Origin: Pseudoneurospora amorphoporcata
Taxonomy: Eukaryota > Ascomycota > Sordariomycetes > Sordariales > Sordariaceae
Direction: 5' to 3'
Assembly: GCA_033297205.1 (NCBI GenBank)
Contig: MU859110.1
Span: 62,001-126,000, forward strand
Length of the DNA: 64,000 bases
Below, in pieces: positions 47,362 to 60,525 of this stretch. The translations under genes were made by a program, and so were the position numbers. The stretch's first letter is position 1, and every line of letters starts with the position of its first letter. The notes under the pieces are model-generated. The model did not search any database. It was not told the origin of the DNA and saw nothing but the letters and a program-made list of their open reading frames with translations.

Positions 47362-50300
47362 TTTTGCGTTGCTAACCGGCTATTCGATCACCTAAAACGC
47401 TGTTCCTTCCAGCTGACAGTCGAGAGTCGTCGATAGCCGTCCTCCAACGCGCAAAAGCTTGCAGTTAACGGAACCGTCAAGATTTCACACCAGGTGCGGA
47501 GAGCTAAGAATCTGATATCCGATGGCGGCGGAACAAGTGTTGATAAAGACAAAAGGTCGACTGCGGGGCCAAGGAATATGCCTGAGATAGCACGGGGAGA
47601 CAATGGAAGATCCGTTGCCTTATCTGTGGGATAGAATCCTGTGGTAACCCGGGAGAGGCCTGTTGAATCCCGTTCGGTAACTGGGGACGGGTTGTCCAAG
47701 ATTGTTGTCAAGATGGTCGGTGCTTGTTGGGGTGTTTGGGCCTTATCACTGCACGTTGATATGCTGTCGAGACCGATGGAGAGTTCGAAATCGACGTGTC
47801 GTTCACTATGTGAGTCGAGGCGATGTTTTTCTTTTCCGCCGACGGCCAATGAGTGTAGTCTTGTTGTTTGTAAGTTGGTGACAGCTCTAATATCAACAGT
47901 TGGGTGTCTTTTGATTAGGCAATCGGCTGTTAGTGAGGTTGCTGTGTGGGATGAAAACGAATGGACGGCAACACAATCTGTCGAAGGGGGTAGACAAGAG
48001 GTTGATGCCAGGACGAGGTGTCTGATTCTTGGGACTGAAGAGCGAGGAGGAAGGTGACGGAGGTGGGATGAAAGACGGAATGGATGGGACCCCAGGGACG
48101 GTATATTGGAATTGGGAAAGGTTATGGAAGCATGGGAAGGTACCTGGGGCCGGGGGCTCACATCGGTTGCACTGGTGGTGGGACGTTACCCGGGCTGGTG
48201 ACGAGATATTTTCCAGTGATTTGCCAGGGATCCCGTTTGGGAAAGCGGGTCGAGACACAATGAGACGCTATCCCCTTATCGCGCTGGCGGCATTCTTACG
48301 CGACACTAGACGAGACCAAGTCTAGGGCGTACCGTCCCTCTGGCATTTCCCGCTGCTTTTTTCCATTGTCGCCCACTTCCATTTGCTGGCTTCCACTTGT
48401 CGGGCTGCAGCTGCTGTAGGTCGCCAATCAACGGGCGTGGTTTTCGGCGTGTTTGCGTTCCTGCCACTTTGCTGCCACTTCCTTGACAATTGACACCCGG
48501 GCAGCACCCACTGGAAGGGGCATCCACATGGGGAGCACGACCTGAATGTGGATTCCCTCCTCAAACATGTGGAACCTTTGGGTGCCCGTCGAGGTTCCTG
48601 GCGATGGAGTAGGCGAATGCCCGTGTGTCCGATGGGGGGGGGCCGCCGATGGAGTCCTCGTACTGAGGTGGCGTACTGCACCGAACAATCACGGAACGGT
48701 CCAAAATAGCAGCGAAAAAAATCATGCGAAGCACCTGGAACTTCGCCTGGAGCTCCCAGCGGTTCGGGCGGTCATAGCGGTCATTTGGGTGATTTTGGGG
48801 ACCCCAGAATCCGATGAGGGACACGCATCTGGGCTCTCCAACGGTGGAACCAGATACACCACACAGTCTCGACAACGCCGCACGAGATTGGATGATTTGG
48901 TACTCGAAACTGAAAATCACGAGGAACTGAGAAAGGAACAGGTCGGGTCCGTGCCTGTTGCTCAACCCACCAGCCTCACTCTCCCGCCTCGTCGCCCACC
49001 TCCCGGCTGCATAGGTACGAGGCACATGCACGCTGCAGGTCCGAGGCTTTCATGATTCGAGGCCACTGAGCGGCACTCCGAGAAGTACGCATGACGGCGG
49101 AGACGGCTGCGTACAATCGCGGTGGAGGTTGGAACGAGGGTTGGAGCGCTTTTTACCCCTGAGCATCCCGCGCATCTTGCACCTGTTGTGCATCTCCAGG
49201 TCCCCGGCTAGTCACCAACACGGAATAGCGTCGAGATTCGCGATGGCTTCCTTGCTTTTCTGGCGAGTCTGGCTAGCACCGCTTGGGAAGCTGAGTTTGC
49301 AGCCGGCAGCCGGGTTCAGGGACCCGGCGCGAACGATTCGCCCTCTTGTGTGCCGTTAATCCTCTTTCGGCCACTATCGACGCTGCCCCCTGCTTGAGTA
49401 CAGTACGTACACCACACAGAACGCATCGAGCATCGTGGGACAGGTCAGAAGTCAGAAAGTGGCCAAAATGGGTGGGAACCAGAGTCTGGTTCCCGTACCT
49501 TGCTAGCTTGTCCTGAGCAAACCTTTTCGGTTTCTCCAGCTAGGTACACTGCTGACAGCACACCGCAACCCGCCGGGACTATCAGAATTCCAGCTTTTCC
49601 GGAGACGAGACATCGGGATTTCTTGTCCTGGGCAGATGCCCGTGTTCTACGGCTGAGGGCTGTGTCGAGTCTCGGGAGGTCGTCACGATTACAACGGACA
49701 TTCTTCAACAGCCTCGTCACCCGAGAGGCGCCAGTAGACAGCTTGTCATGGCCTCCGGACGTCGTGTATCGGTGGTATCGCTAATACAAACATATCCAAC
49801 ATCCCAACGCCACGGATGTGATATTTCTTGACATTTCTTTTCCCCTCCAGGCCCTCTTCAACTTTCGACCTTGATTGCTCACCTAAACCTCCCTCCAGTG
49901 CCGAACGAATCCATAGTCCCAACAAGCTCAGGGCTCACCAATTGGGTTGGAACCAGAGCGATCATGGATCCATTGTGCGGTGTGCGCGTTCCACTCGGCC
50001 CGCCCACTGCGATGTAGTACTCCGGTCGGGTCGTCGTTATCTGGAACTCCGGAAGACAATCCACGGTTGACCACGGTCCTAGCCCCTCTCCGCTTCCATG
50101 TTACCCTGGCACTGGATCGGTTAGCTTGAAAATCAGAACCGCTTGAAGAACGAATAGAACCTTCGAGCTGTTCAAAAACTCGGCATCACGCAGGTCTGGC
50201 CGTCTGGTTGTGGTGGGTGCACAGAACAGTCACAACGAGGCTTCATCGATATTGAAAGATTCTCTCCTTCAGACGCGATATATGAACAACAGCCAGCCAC

Positions 50301-52450
50301 CTACCGGCAGCTATACTTGTAGAGGTCTTCAGCATGCACAAAAGGATGAGACTTGATCCAGAAGCGGGGTGTGAGGTTACCTCGTTGTAGCCGAGCTGTG
50401 CTATATAAGTCAACCATCCTGTATATCTTGACTCAACTTCAGCCGGCACATGTAACCATGCGCATACACTCAACCAGCTATTACCATTTCCCCTCATGAG
50501 CACATCAACGGTTGTTTCATGCCGGACCGTCGATGAGTCTGCTGAGCACCTCGCTATGACTGCCAAGCGCAGCGCAACACCATACCAGATATCTCGTTAG
50601 GCACCGAAGCTCTAAAAGGGACCGGACGCTTCCAGTCATGGCAAAGCCGGCGGAGTGTGCGTCGGTGCTGAAACAGCCCGCTCGATTTTGATGATCCCGC
50701 ACATACTGGGCTTGAGACATCAACGTTTTTAGGGCAAGCAAGAGTGGCTGCCGGTCAGGGAACGTTAAAGAAGCTTGCTTCTAGCGCAGAAACGCCAAGC
50801 CGAGCTGGAAGCGATAGATCGGGCTGAACGTAAAACGCTTTGAACGTTGAACAATCGAAGCGCCTTATCTCATTCACCCACTACCTTTTATGTGTTTCCA
50901 TTTTGGATTCTTTATCAACCTGGGACTAGATGAGCCATAGTTCTCTGATGGTTTATGCCTCTAGGTTGCACCGGCCGCGTGGCCATGCCCTGGTTCTGTC
51001 ACACAACCGAACCGAGAGAATATGGTCGGCATTTCCATCAACAAGTCGCACAACTGAGCCCCTTATGTCAACAGTCAACATGACTTAGATAGCAATGGTG
51101 CAATATAACTGGGGGCAAGACGATGAACGTCGACTGAAGAGACACAGTGGGATTCATCCCCCTAGAGGTTTTTCTATATGTGACCAAGACAAGGCGAATT
51201 GTGGCTAAGCAAATCGGCCTAGACATATGCACAAAGTAAACCCCCTTGATGCCGTCGACTTTCTGACGGTTGGAAGATCAACGGCGCTGATACTATATAC
51301 AACTGAAAAGTATAAAAGCAACGTCCTGCCCTGCCACAAGCCAATGACGATCGTCCAGTTTATTCATGGCGTCGTTGGATCCAATACTCTCACTGAATTC
51401 CATACGGGCTTAGAACGCATAAGTTCTCATTGTCGGCCCGGGTTGAACAGGGAGTCCGGATGCGACCCCGTGTTTTCCATCTCTCCGCAATCTCAAAGAA
51501 TGGTCTGGACTAAAGAACGATGGTTGGAGTATCGTCGAATGGCACACGGCGTATTATTCAACCTTTATCAGAATCTGACCAGATTTCAGTGCTATTCAGT
51601 TAGTGTCCGTTAGTGGCGTCTGACTCTGACCACGGAGCTGGTGGTCAGACAATAGCAGAACCAATTGGACATCTTTCCGGTTTCTTTTGCCGCGAATCAA
51701 ACCATCGATGATGCCTATCAAGGCTCCAGCTCTTCAAGAACAAAACGAATAAAGCATCATGCAAGGCGCAACGGAAGAATGCCTGATACCTGGGCATTTC
51801 TTTCCAGCATTGTTGATGATGCTTCAAATTGCTGAGTTGAGCATTGAAGTCCCAATACGACTCCGGGTCTATTGCTGCTTTCGGCTCACGGAACCAGATC
51901 CTATACCAACTTCCATTTACCGGATCCTCGATCCTTCTATTCGCCAAATTTCACTGTTACATTGTGAAAGCTTGGCCGTCCAGAGAAGAGACCGAGACCG
52001 TTGTAAAGGAGGAAACCTTCCTCAGCCTTCCATGCATCTCGTCTGACAGACGCCATGAGAACATCTTGCCCGTTTTCAACCCACATCTCAACTACTGTCA
52101 TCAAACGTCCTCGACAGACGAATCACTTCCTCGACAAACTTCCATGTGATACCCTCTGTCTGGAACCGTTATTCGATAGTTCGCCTGCATCGTCGTCGAG
52201 TAGCCCAGCTTATAGGCTGTGGTAACTTTTGTTTGTCGTTCTTCTATATCATCGAACACACGAAGATATCGCCATAGCTCGAATCGTTCGCTCGGTCTTT
52301 CCCGTTCTATTCTCCTCTTCACGCGCGTTCTCAGAGGTATCGATGGATTAGATTGGCTGGCCTCAACTAGCTTGTCATACCCAACGTTTGCGCCCTCCCC
52401 AGCAAACCAGAGGTTATACGGTCCTTGCCCTGCTGAACAGGGAGACGACA
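47362..52450. other. Long gene-poor stretch
   Basis: About 5 kb between divergent genes with no convincing coding region. The 47.4-48.3 kb part is the 5' side of the Q-rich hypothetical and has open frames on both strands without motifs. A 128-codon frame at 51227-51613 lacks family resemblance. The last ~300 bases before the ABC transporter look like its leader. Confidence 0.45.
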
Positions 52451-55400
52451 ATGGGGTCAAGCCTCCCATCAGAGCCCGGGGAGAAAACGACGCAGTTGGC
52501 GCACGATGCCGTCGAAACGGCCTCCTCATCAAACACCACACCAAACTCAAAGGTGGTGGCTGCGGCTCAGAATAAGCAGAAACAGCAACAACCCGAGAGA
52601 GAAGCCACACTTAAGGACTACTTGCGTGTTTTCACATACGCCACCAAATGGGACTATCTCCTGATGGCCGGTGCCGCCGTGGCCAGCATCGGGGCCGGCG
52701 TCACTATGCCCCTGATGAACGTCGTCTTCGGCCGGCTGATTGGGAGTTTCAACAGCTACGCGGGACCGCGTGACAGTGACGCCGAGACCCAGACGGCCTT
52801 CAACCGCTTACTTAACCGGCAGGCACTCTACATGTTTGCCCTTTTCATCGCCCGCTTCGGACTCAACTACATCAACAAGTTCTGCTTCCGGCTGATCGGC
52901 ATCCGCATGTCGGCCGCCATCCGGCTGGACTATCTGCGCTCGCTTTTTGCCCAGACGGTACACGTGCTCGACTCGATGCCGTCCGGGGCCGCGGCGAGCA
53001 CTATCACATCGACGGCCAACACGCTGCAGATCGGCGTCTCGGAGAAGCTGGGCACGTTTCTTGAGTACACGGCTATGATCACGGCTGCTGTCATTGTGGC
53101 GTTTACGTACAGCTGGTCCCTGGCGTTAGTGACGTCTTCCGTGCTGCTCTTCATTGTGCTGGTTATTGCTATCATGCTACCGTTTATCATCAAGGGGCAG
53201 CATAAAATCACAAAGGCAGAGGGAAAGGCTGGCTCGATTGCAACGGAGGCTTTTGCATCTATCCGTATGGTTACATCTTGCGGTGCTGAGGCTCGAGTTG
53301 CCGAAAAGTATTCCGAATGGGTCAAGAAAGCCAAACAAGCTGAGCAAGCTACCGCCCCTTTGTTCGCTACTCAGTTCGGCCTGGTATTCTTTGGTCTCTA
53401 CGGAACCTTTGCGCTCAGCTTCTGGTGGGGAATGAAAAGTTTGCTGGCTGGTAGGGTGGATGATGTCGGAACTGTCGTCATCGTTTTATTCTCCGTGATG
53501 ATGATGGTCATCTCTCTGGAGCGGGTATCAACGCCTCTGGTCGCGATCTCAAAGGCAATGGTGGCTGCGGCTGAGTTCTTTTCTGTCATCGATGCACCGC
53601 AGCCCAAGGTTGGCAGCCTCAAGGAGCCGGAAGTATCTGCAACTGAGGATATCTTGTTCGAAGACGTCCACTTTGCGTATCCTAGCCGACCGTTTAAGAA
53701 GGTTTTGGATGGACTCAACCTGCGCATTCAGGCTCACAAGAACACCGCTATCGTGGGACCGAGTGGTTCGGGCAAGAGGTACGTTTGCTTTATCGGTTTT
53801 GTTCATATGTGCTATGTATACTAATCCGACAATTGTTAGTACGATTATTGGCCTTGTAGAGGGATGGTATACTCTTCACGATCAGTTCACTATCGCACAA
53901 GCTATCGCGAAGGATAAAAAGAAGAAGAAAACGAAGGATGCTAAGAAGACCAAGGATGAAGAACATGAGAGTGACGACGAGGACTCGGCTGCTTCCGCCG
54001 CTGGTGCTGCTGCTACAATCGACAATATTGGAAACCAAGGCCCTCCCGTGGAACTATCAGGCACCATCAAGACTTGCGGCCATTCCCTGGATGAGATAGA
54101 CATGAAGTGGTGGAGGTCCCAAATCGGTCTGGTCCAGCAAGAGCCGTTTCTCTTCAACGACACGATCTTCGAGAATGTCGCTTCCGGCTTGATCGGTACC
54201 CAGTGGGAGAATGAACCGGAAGAAGTTCAGCGCAAACTCGTCCAAGAGGCCTGTGCCGAAAGTTTCGCCGACGAGTTCATCGACAGACTGCCTGACGGCT
54301 ACGACACCCCAGTGGGAGACTCAGGCACCAAGCTCAGCGGCGGACAAAGAGACCGCATTGCCATTGCTCGCAGCATCATCAAGAAGCCCAAGATCCTAAT
54401 CCTCGACGAAGCCACTTCAGCCATTGACGTTCGAGGCGAAAGGATCGTCCAGGCTGCGCTGGAAAGAGCGTCCATAGGAAGAACCACGATCACGATTGCT
54501 CACCGGCTGTCCACCATCAAGAACGCCGATGTTATCTGCGTCCTCCAGAACGGGCGGGTTGTCGAACAAGGAACTCACGAGGACTTGCTCCAAGACCCCA
54601 GTGGTGCGTACTACGGCCTCGTACATGCTCAAACTCTCTCTCTGGGCGACGGGCAGGGAGAGGGAAAGGAGGAGGTTCTGGACGAAGAAGACATCAGCGC
54701 CACACTCGCGCGCGAGAAAAGTGCCGCCAAAGTCGACAGCGACGGCTCCAACAAACAGGACGCGAAACTCTGGACGCAGCGTGGGCTCATGAACAGTTTT
54801 GGCCGACTACTTTACGAGCAACGACGTCTCTTCCCCCTCTACGTACTCGCGCTGTTCGCCGTCATGGGCGCCGCAGCCGCCGTTCCCCTCCAAGCTTACC
54901 TCTTCGCCAAGATCATCGCCGTCTTCCAGAATATCTTCACCATCATGGACAGCGTAACCTTCTGGTCCAAGATGTGGGCCACCCTCGCCGCCGTCATCGG
55001 CACCTGCTACTTCCTGACCTCTTTAATCACAAAACACATCGAGGGCTCCATCTCTGCCGCCTACCGCCAGGAATATTTCGAGTCCATCATGGGCCAAAAG
55101 ACCTCCTTCTTTGACGCCGACGGCAACTCCGTGGGGCAATTGACCGGCCGCCTCCAAAGCGACATCAAGTCCCTCATGGAGCTTCTGGGCCTCAACCTGA
55201 TGATGGTCATCATCGGCGTCTTCTCCCTCATTGGGGCTTTAATCATCTCCTTCATCTACGGCTGGAAGCTCGCGCTCGTGGCTCTGTGCGTAACCGTCCC
55301 GCTCAACATGCTTGCCGGCTTCTACCGCGTGCGCTACGAGCTGCAGTTTAACGCCATGAACGAGGCCGTGTTCCGCGAATCTTCCAAATTCGGCACCGAG

Positions 55401-56706
55401 TCAATCGGCGCTTTTAGGACGGTCACGGCCCTGGTCATGGAGGACAGCATCTGCGCCCGCTACGAAGCGCTGCTTCAACATCACGTCGTGACGGCGTACC
55501 GCAAGGCCCGGCTGACCACCTTCATTTTCGCCTTCTCCGATAGCGTTGCGCTAGCCTGTCAGTCTCTGATCTTCTGGTACGGCGGAAGGCTGATCGCCTC
55601 GGGAGAATACACCCAGGTTGCCTTTCTGGTGACGTACATGGCTGTGATCCAGGGCGCGGAAAGCGCTGGGCAGTACATGTCCTTTGGACCAAACATGGCG
55701 CAGGCGTCAGCCGCCGCCAACAACATTCTCGAAGCGCGCGAGAGCCGGATCCGCGACGACGTGTCTACCTCCGAACACTATGTCCCCGAAACCGAAGGAG
55801 GCGTGAAGATCGAGCTAAAGGGCGTCCACTTCAAGTACCCGACGCGCAACATCTCCGTGTTCAAAGGCCTCGACCTGACCATCGAAAAGGGGCAGTTCGC
55901 TGCCTTGGTCGGGGCTTCCGGGTCGGGGAAAACCTCCATCGTCAGCTTGTTGGAACGCTTCTACGACGTCGACCGCGGCCAAATCCTCTTCAACGGCAAG
56001 GACATCAACGAAGTCAACCTCTTCGAGTACCGAAAACTTCTATCGCTCGTCGCACAAGAGCCGTCGCTGTTCCACGGGACGATTCGAGAGAATATTCTGA
56101 TGGGAGTGGACCCATCAACAATTACGGAGGAACAACTACACAATTGTTGCAGGGACGCCAACATTCACGATTTCATCATTAGCTTGCCGGAGGGGTATGA
56201 TACGAATATCGGAAGTCGGGGAGTTAATCTGAGCGGCGGGCAGAAGCAGCGGGTGTCGATTGCGAGGGCGTTGATTAGGAATCCGAGGGTGTTGTTGTTG
56301 GACGAGGCTACTTCTTCGCTTGACTCTGGTGAGTTCTTCCATTCTTTTACCTATCCACGACGTTTCCCTTACCTACGTATGGGCTGCTAACGACTTGGAC
56401 TTGGACACAAAACAGAAAGCGAAAAACTCGTACAAGCCGCCTTCGAGCGTGTGGCCAAGGGCCGAACAACTATCGCCGTGGCCCATCGTCTGGCCACCAT
56501 CCAAAAGGCGGATATCATCTATGTCCTTGGCGAGGGCAATGTTTTGGAGAAGGGTAATCATAACGAGCTGCTTAGGAAGAAGGGTTTTTATTGGCATATG
56601 GTAAGTCACCAACTTCCGAACCTTCTTGCCCCTTGCCCGACATGGAAGAATCATTCTAATCGGTACCTCAAACCAACAGTGCCATAATCAAGCCCTTGAC
56701 AGGTGA
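52451..56706 (+). CDS. ABCB-type full ABC exporter (MDR/Pmd1-like)
   Basis: Exons 52451-53778, 53840-56328, 56416-56600 and 56680-56706 give 1342 aa. It is a plasma-membrane or vacuolar ATP-driven exporter with TMD-NBD-TMD-NBD order. NBD1: Walker A GPSGSGKST (436-444, its Ser codon is split by intron 1), Q-loop QIGLVQQEPFLFN, signature LSGGQRDRIAIARS and Walker B ILILDEATSAID. NBD2: GASGSGKTS (about 1133), signature LSGGQKQRVSIARA, LLLDEATSSLDSE (split by intron 2), and H-loop VAHRLATIQ. A ~60-residue charged insert (AKDKKKKKTKDAKKTKDEEH onward) sits between Walker A and Q-loop of NBD1. The tiny last exon gives MCHNQALDR, a common ABCB tail. Substrate cannot be told from sequence. Confidence 0.94.
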
Positions 56707-57726
56707 TGTCTTCATCATGTAATGGCAACAGGCGGTTGTCTGTGTTTCTTCGTGTTCTATATACCTTAGCCTGGCATTTTGGCTTTTGACTTTGTAAAAA
56801 GTAGGGCCTCGATGTCTAGACTCTCAACTTGTGTGATGTATTGTTTTCTATATAGGCTGGCTGAACTTACTTCAACCAGCCTGCACTCCCCCTTTCCTGG
56901 ACATTTATTTTTGTGGCATGGAGTTAGGTGGCAGGGCATGGCCTTTGCTTAGGGACTGGCTTCTTTAGGGACTGGCTTCTAGGCCAACATTATCGGCCTT
57001 GTGTAGTATTGGAGGGCGCTTCGGGTCGACAACACTTCCCTCAACCAGACAATAAGCGCTAGATCTCCAGAACATAATAAAGCACTTCCTCTCTTCGTAT
57101 CTCCGTGTAGAAAGACTGAACTCTTTGTTGAATCAGACTCGTCATTGATTATGGTAAAGTGGTACAAATTTTAGCATTACATGAGATCCAAATACAGTTC
57201 AATACTAGTTTATTTGTTATCTCGAGACCTCTGGTCAACCTTCCTAAGTATTTCGATATCCAATGTCTGTTGCGTTCTATAACTAAAGCGTGATTCTTTC
57301 CTTGCATTTGCCATATTGAATTTTGCTAACGCCTTTCTAATTCGTACCTAGCTATCACATCTCGCTCTTGTAAGGTTCAGGCAAACCAGTATTAGATTGT
57401 ATAGCCCGTGAACCTTAAGACTAGAGGCCAGGGACAAATGCTAATTTAATGACCAAATTCTACTACTTCCTCCAATTCAATAATTTTGTATGACCTGTGC
57501 GTTCCTCAAAGCCATTTATGAGCCACAACCACTCGAATAACGCTTCTCATCTGCGACAGCCTTGGCCTCATAAGGGGCACGCTGCTTGCCGCTGGCAGTC
57601 TTCAACCTCTCTCCAAGAATCTTGCCAACCCGACCGAAAGAGACGCTGGGATTTTCTTAACGGACGTTCTCTCGCTGCTCATTGGCGAAGAATATGTAGG
57701 AAGACAGGCCACACTTAGGGTTCTGC
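56707..57726. other. Intergenic, convergent 3' flanks
   Basis: 3' flank of the ABC transporter and of the minus-strand interrupted gene. A GGGACTGGCTTCT direct repeat occurs near 56950-56975. No gene seen. Confidence 0.45.
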
Positions 57727-60525
57727 TTACCATCCTCCACTTCTGTTGCCTTGCCCCGTCCAGTTTCCTTGGCCGGAAGCTTCAGGTTTGCCGGCAGGTT
57801 CAGAGCCTAGCACAACTCTTGAGCGATCGTTGGCCCTCTTCACAGCCGTCCCAGGCTTCTCTTCTTGCTTGTTGTCCTCCAGTCCCCCTACTTGATCCAT
57901 ATGCTTCAGCATCTGGAGGGCAGGACAACAGAGGCTTTCGAGGATACCATCTTGCTTTAGTTCAGCATGAGACCATCCAGCCCTCTCTCCTGTCTTCAGT
58001 GGCTTGTTCTTCTGTAGGAGCTTTTCAAGGTTGAGAGATGACACAGATGCTTCGTACCAGCGTTGTACTTCCCCCACGGCTAGTCTCTCCTTGCGCGTCT
58101 TAGCCTTCCACGCGTGTGCTTCTCCCGCAGATTTTGGCATTCCGGGACGGGCGGGATTGCATTTGATCTCTAGTTGTTCAACCTCGGTGATATCAAGAGC
58201 ACTTCGTTTATCTTGGCTCAGATGGCGCCACTTGGAAAGTACCCGGACAGATGTGATTGTTGTCTTGAACTGAGAATCAATAGTGAATCTCAAGTTGATG
58301 CTGTCTTTGTCGTCTGGCTTGCGTTCCCTAGAAGTTAAGTTAGCGAAATGACAAGCATGTGATGAAACTCACGACTTACTGTATTACCAGTGACTCCAGC
58401 AGCGCTCTGGCAAACTTCCCATATCGGGTTTCCAGCAACGGAGAATGAACGGTCCGCGTGATACGCAAATCCTAGTTGCGTAACAGCGCGTTGACATAAA
58501 TCAACTTCTGGGAACATCCAGGCTGAGCAAGTCCCCGAATGGTGTATGAGAAGTTGCCGTCGGCATAGTCCATGATCTCCACAAGAAACTGGTCATGGGT
58601 TTTGCAAGACAACTGACAGTGAAAAGAATACACCGTCCAGCACTTCGACGGGGCTTTTTGCCACAGACCCTGGGATGTTTTCTCGTCTTTGACATTGATC
58701 AACGTCTCCAAATCTGAGCCATGTGTGCTCAGAATCTTCGTGAAACAAACATTGCCGGCAACTAGCGACTCCCTGCCGGTGGTTCCAGGTTTAATCTGAT
58801 GCAGTGTCTCCATTAGAAGCATCTTCTTCCATCCATTGCTCTCGGTATTTTTGCCGTTGAAAGCTATAGCATTTGCTGCGAGCTCGGGAATGATTACACG
58901 CCCAAAGTCTGCCGTAACGATGACTTCCCCCCTCAGGTATGGGCCGTTTCCGAGAAATCTGAGCACAGATTCAAGGACTTGTTGAATCCTCTTCGTCTTC
59001 TTCTCTTGGTCAAAGCTCAAAGGTTCATCCTTGACGGTGCTTTTCTTTGTGACCTTTTTGGATAATTCAACTTTCTCTGATGATTTCGCGCTTTGCGTCG
59101 GGACAAGGGCGGGCATATCCCAAGAGATGAGCGGCATATCCCAAGAGACTGTTGGCGCCAGAACCGCTGAGCCAGGCGTAGCAGGCCTCGATGAAAGGGC
59201 ATCCTGTGTCGGTACTGAACCCAAGTCTTCGGGAACATTACTCAGCCAGTTGTTGACGTTCACTTTTTGGTCAGTCGCATTTCCGCTGAGAACGGGGTCA
59301 GCTGGCCTGTCGACGGGGGCAATAGATATGTCAATCAAGACCCTTTCTGACTTCGTTGTGAGAACAGGACGCGGCGCCAACCGACCCTTGTTCCGCTTCC
59401 TCTCCAGAATCAGAGGGCCAAATAGAGACGAGTGCGCGCGTAACACGGAGTTGTATGGACAAAGTCGAATAGAACTCCCAGCGTGGTACATGCGAGCATA
59501 CTCTTGGGATAGATCTGGAAATAAGATCGGGTCCAGAAGAGTTGTAGATGGGAGCTTAGGGTCTATGTTGGCGAGATATCGGATGTCGGACTTGAACTCG
59601 TTGAGCATCGGGTCTTTATAGCCTTCGGCGTAGAGGACAAATTGGATATCAGGCCCGGGGGCAATCTGTCAAAACGTCAACAATTGAACCAGTGGACAGA
59701 TTGAATATCCAAAGAACTTACCACAGACTCCAGCAGGACATCTAATTTCTCTTTGGCCTCCTTGATTGCGTCTTGGCTTTCTGCACCAAGGTAGACCACC
59801 TTTTCGAGATCGTATGAAATCTCGACACCGGTGTCTTGCTGAAGTTGGAGTCGGTCATCCTCATTCAAGAAGCGTTGAATTGTAAGAGACGGGTGCACTT
59901 CCTCGAGCTTGGTCCAGGTCCCAAGGCAAGGGAATCGGTTGCTGAACTGTAGAGGAAAGGTATTGTGCGTTGCGTGTTCGTCAGAACCATTGCTGCTGGG
60001 GCTATCGACATCATCATTGCTGGACTCGGAGAGGCCATCAGGGTACTCGATCATCTCGTCCTTGAACCCTCGCTATGGCAAGAATTAGCCCGCAGCACTT
60101 TATGCTTTTTGAGAACTTGGTGAATGATCTACCTTGAGCGTAAAGTTGTAATCGATGATGTCATCTTCGGCACGTTCATAGGCGTCTTGTTCGATCTCTG
60201 TGACCAGCTCTTGCCAAAACTTTCGTATCTCGGCTTGCTTGCTGACTGGGGAAATCGCCTTGATCCATTGATACTTGGGCTCCCAGCTGAAGTCGGCATC
60301 TTGCTAAATATCACGAAGCATCGGTCAGCTGAGTGATGTTTGAGGTACATCCGAGTTTGCGATGCAGTAACTCACAATTCTCTGATCTCTCAATTTGGCA
60401 ATCAGATAATCAACCGCGCGCTCCGTAAACTTCCACGCAGAACACAAGTAGTATTGCTTCAACTCATCACGGACAGCCTTGCTGGGACTGACATTTCTGG
60501 ATGGGGTTGGAGGAGGTGCAACCAT
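57727..60525 (-). pseudogene. Uncharacterised protein gene with one in-frame TAG
   Basis: Not recognised. Exons 60525-60376, 60303-60133, 60072-59722, 59665-58380 and 58327-57727 join in phase to an 853-codon frame, except for a TAG at codon 622 (58474-58472). Before the stop come an N-terminal region (KFTERAVDYLIAKLRDQRI), an acidic linker, a KH-like segment (QDAIKEAKEKLDVLLESV) and a conserved-looking core (LVEIMDYADGNFSYTIRGLA). After it DLRITRTVHSPLLETRYGKF is followed by ARALLESLVIQ, a normal intron and 200 more open codons. TAG probably replaced TGG (Trp), since the next residues read D-L-R-I-T. Either a recent pseudogene, a 621-aa truncated protein, readthrough, or a base-call error. 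Expression state unknown. Confidence 0.75.

Noticed and set aside
47388..48161. 257-codon minus-strand frame upstream of the Q-rich hypothetical
   Set aside because: Ser/Pro/Thr-rich translation typical of a leader; no domain and counter-strand frames are also open.
51227..51613. 128-codon plus-strand frame
   Set aside because: No motif, no neighbouring splice sites or homologous features I can name.
58335..58517. A frameshift rather than a stop in the interrupted gene
   Set aside because: The alternative frame (MFPEVDLCQ...) breaks the downstream phase, whereas staying in frame through TAG matches the next intron phase and 200 further open codons.
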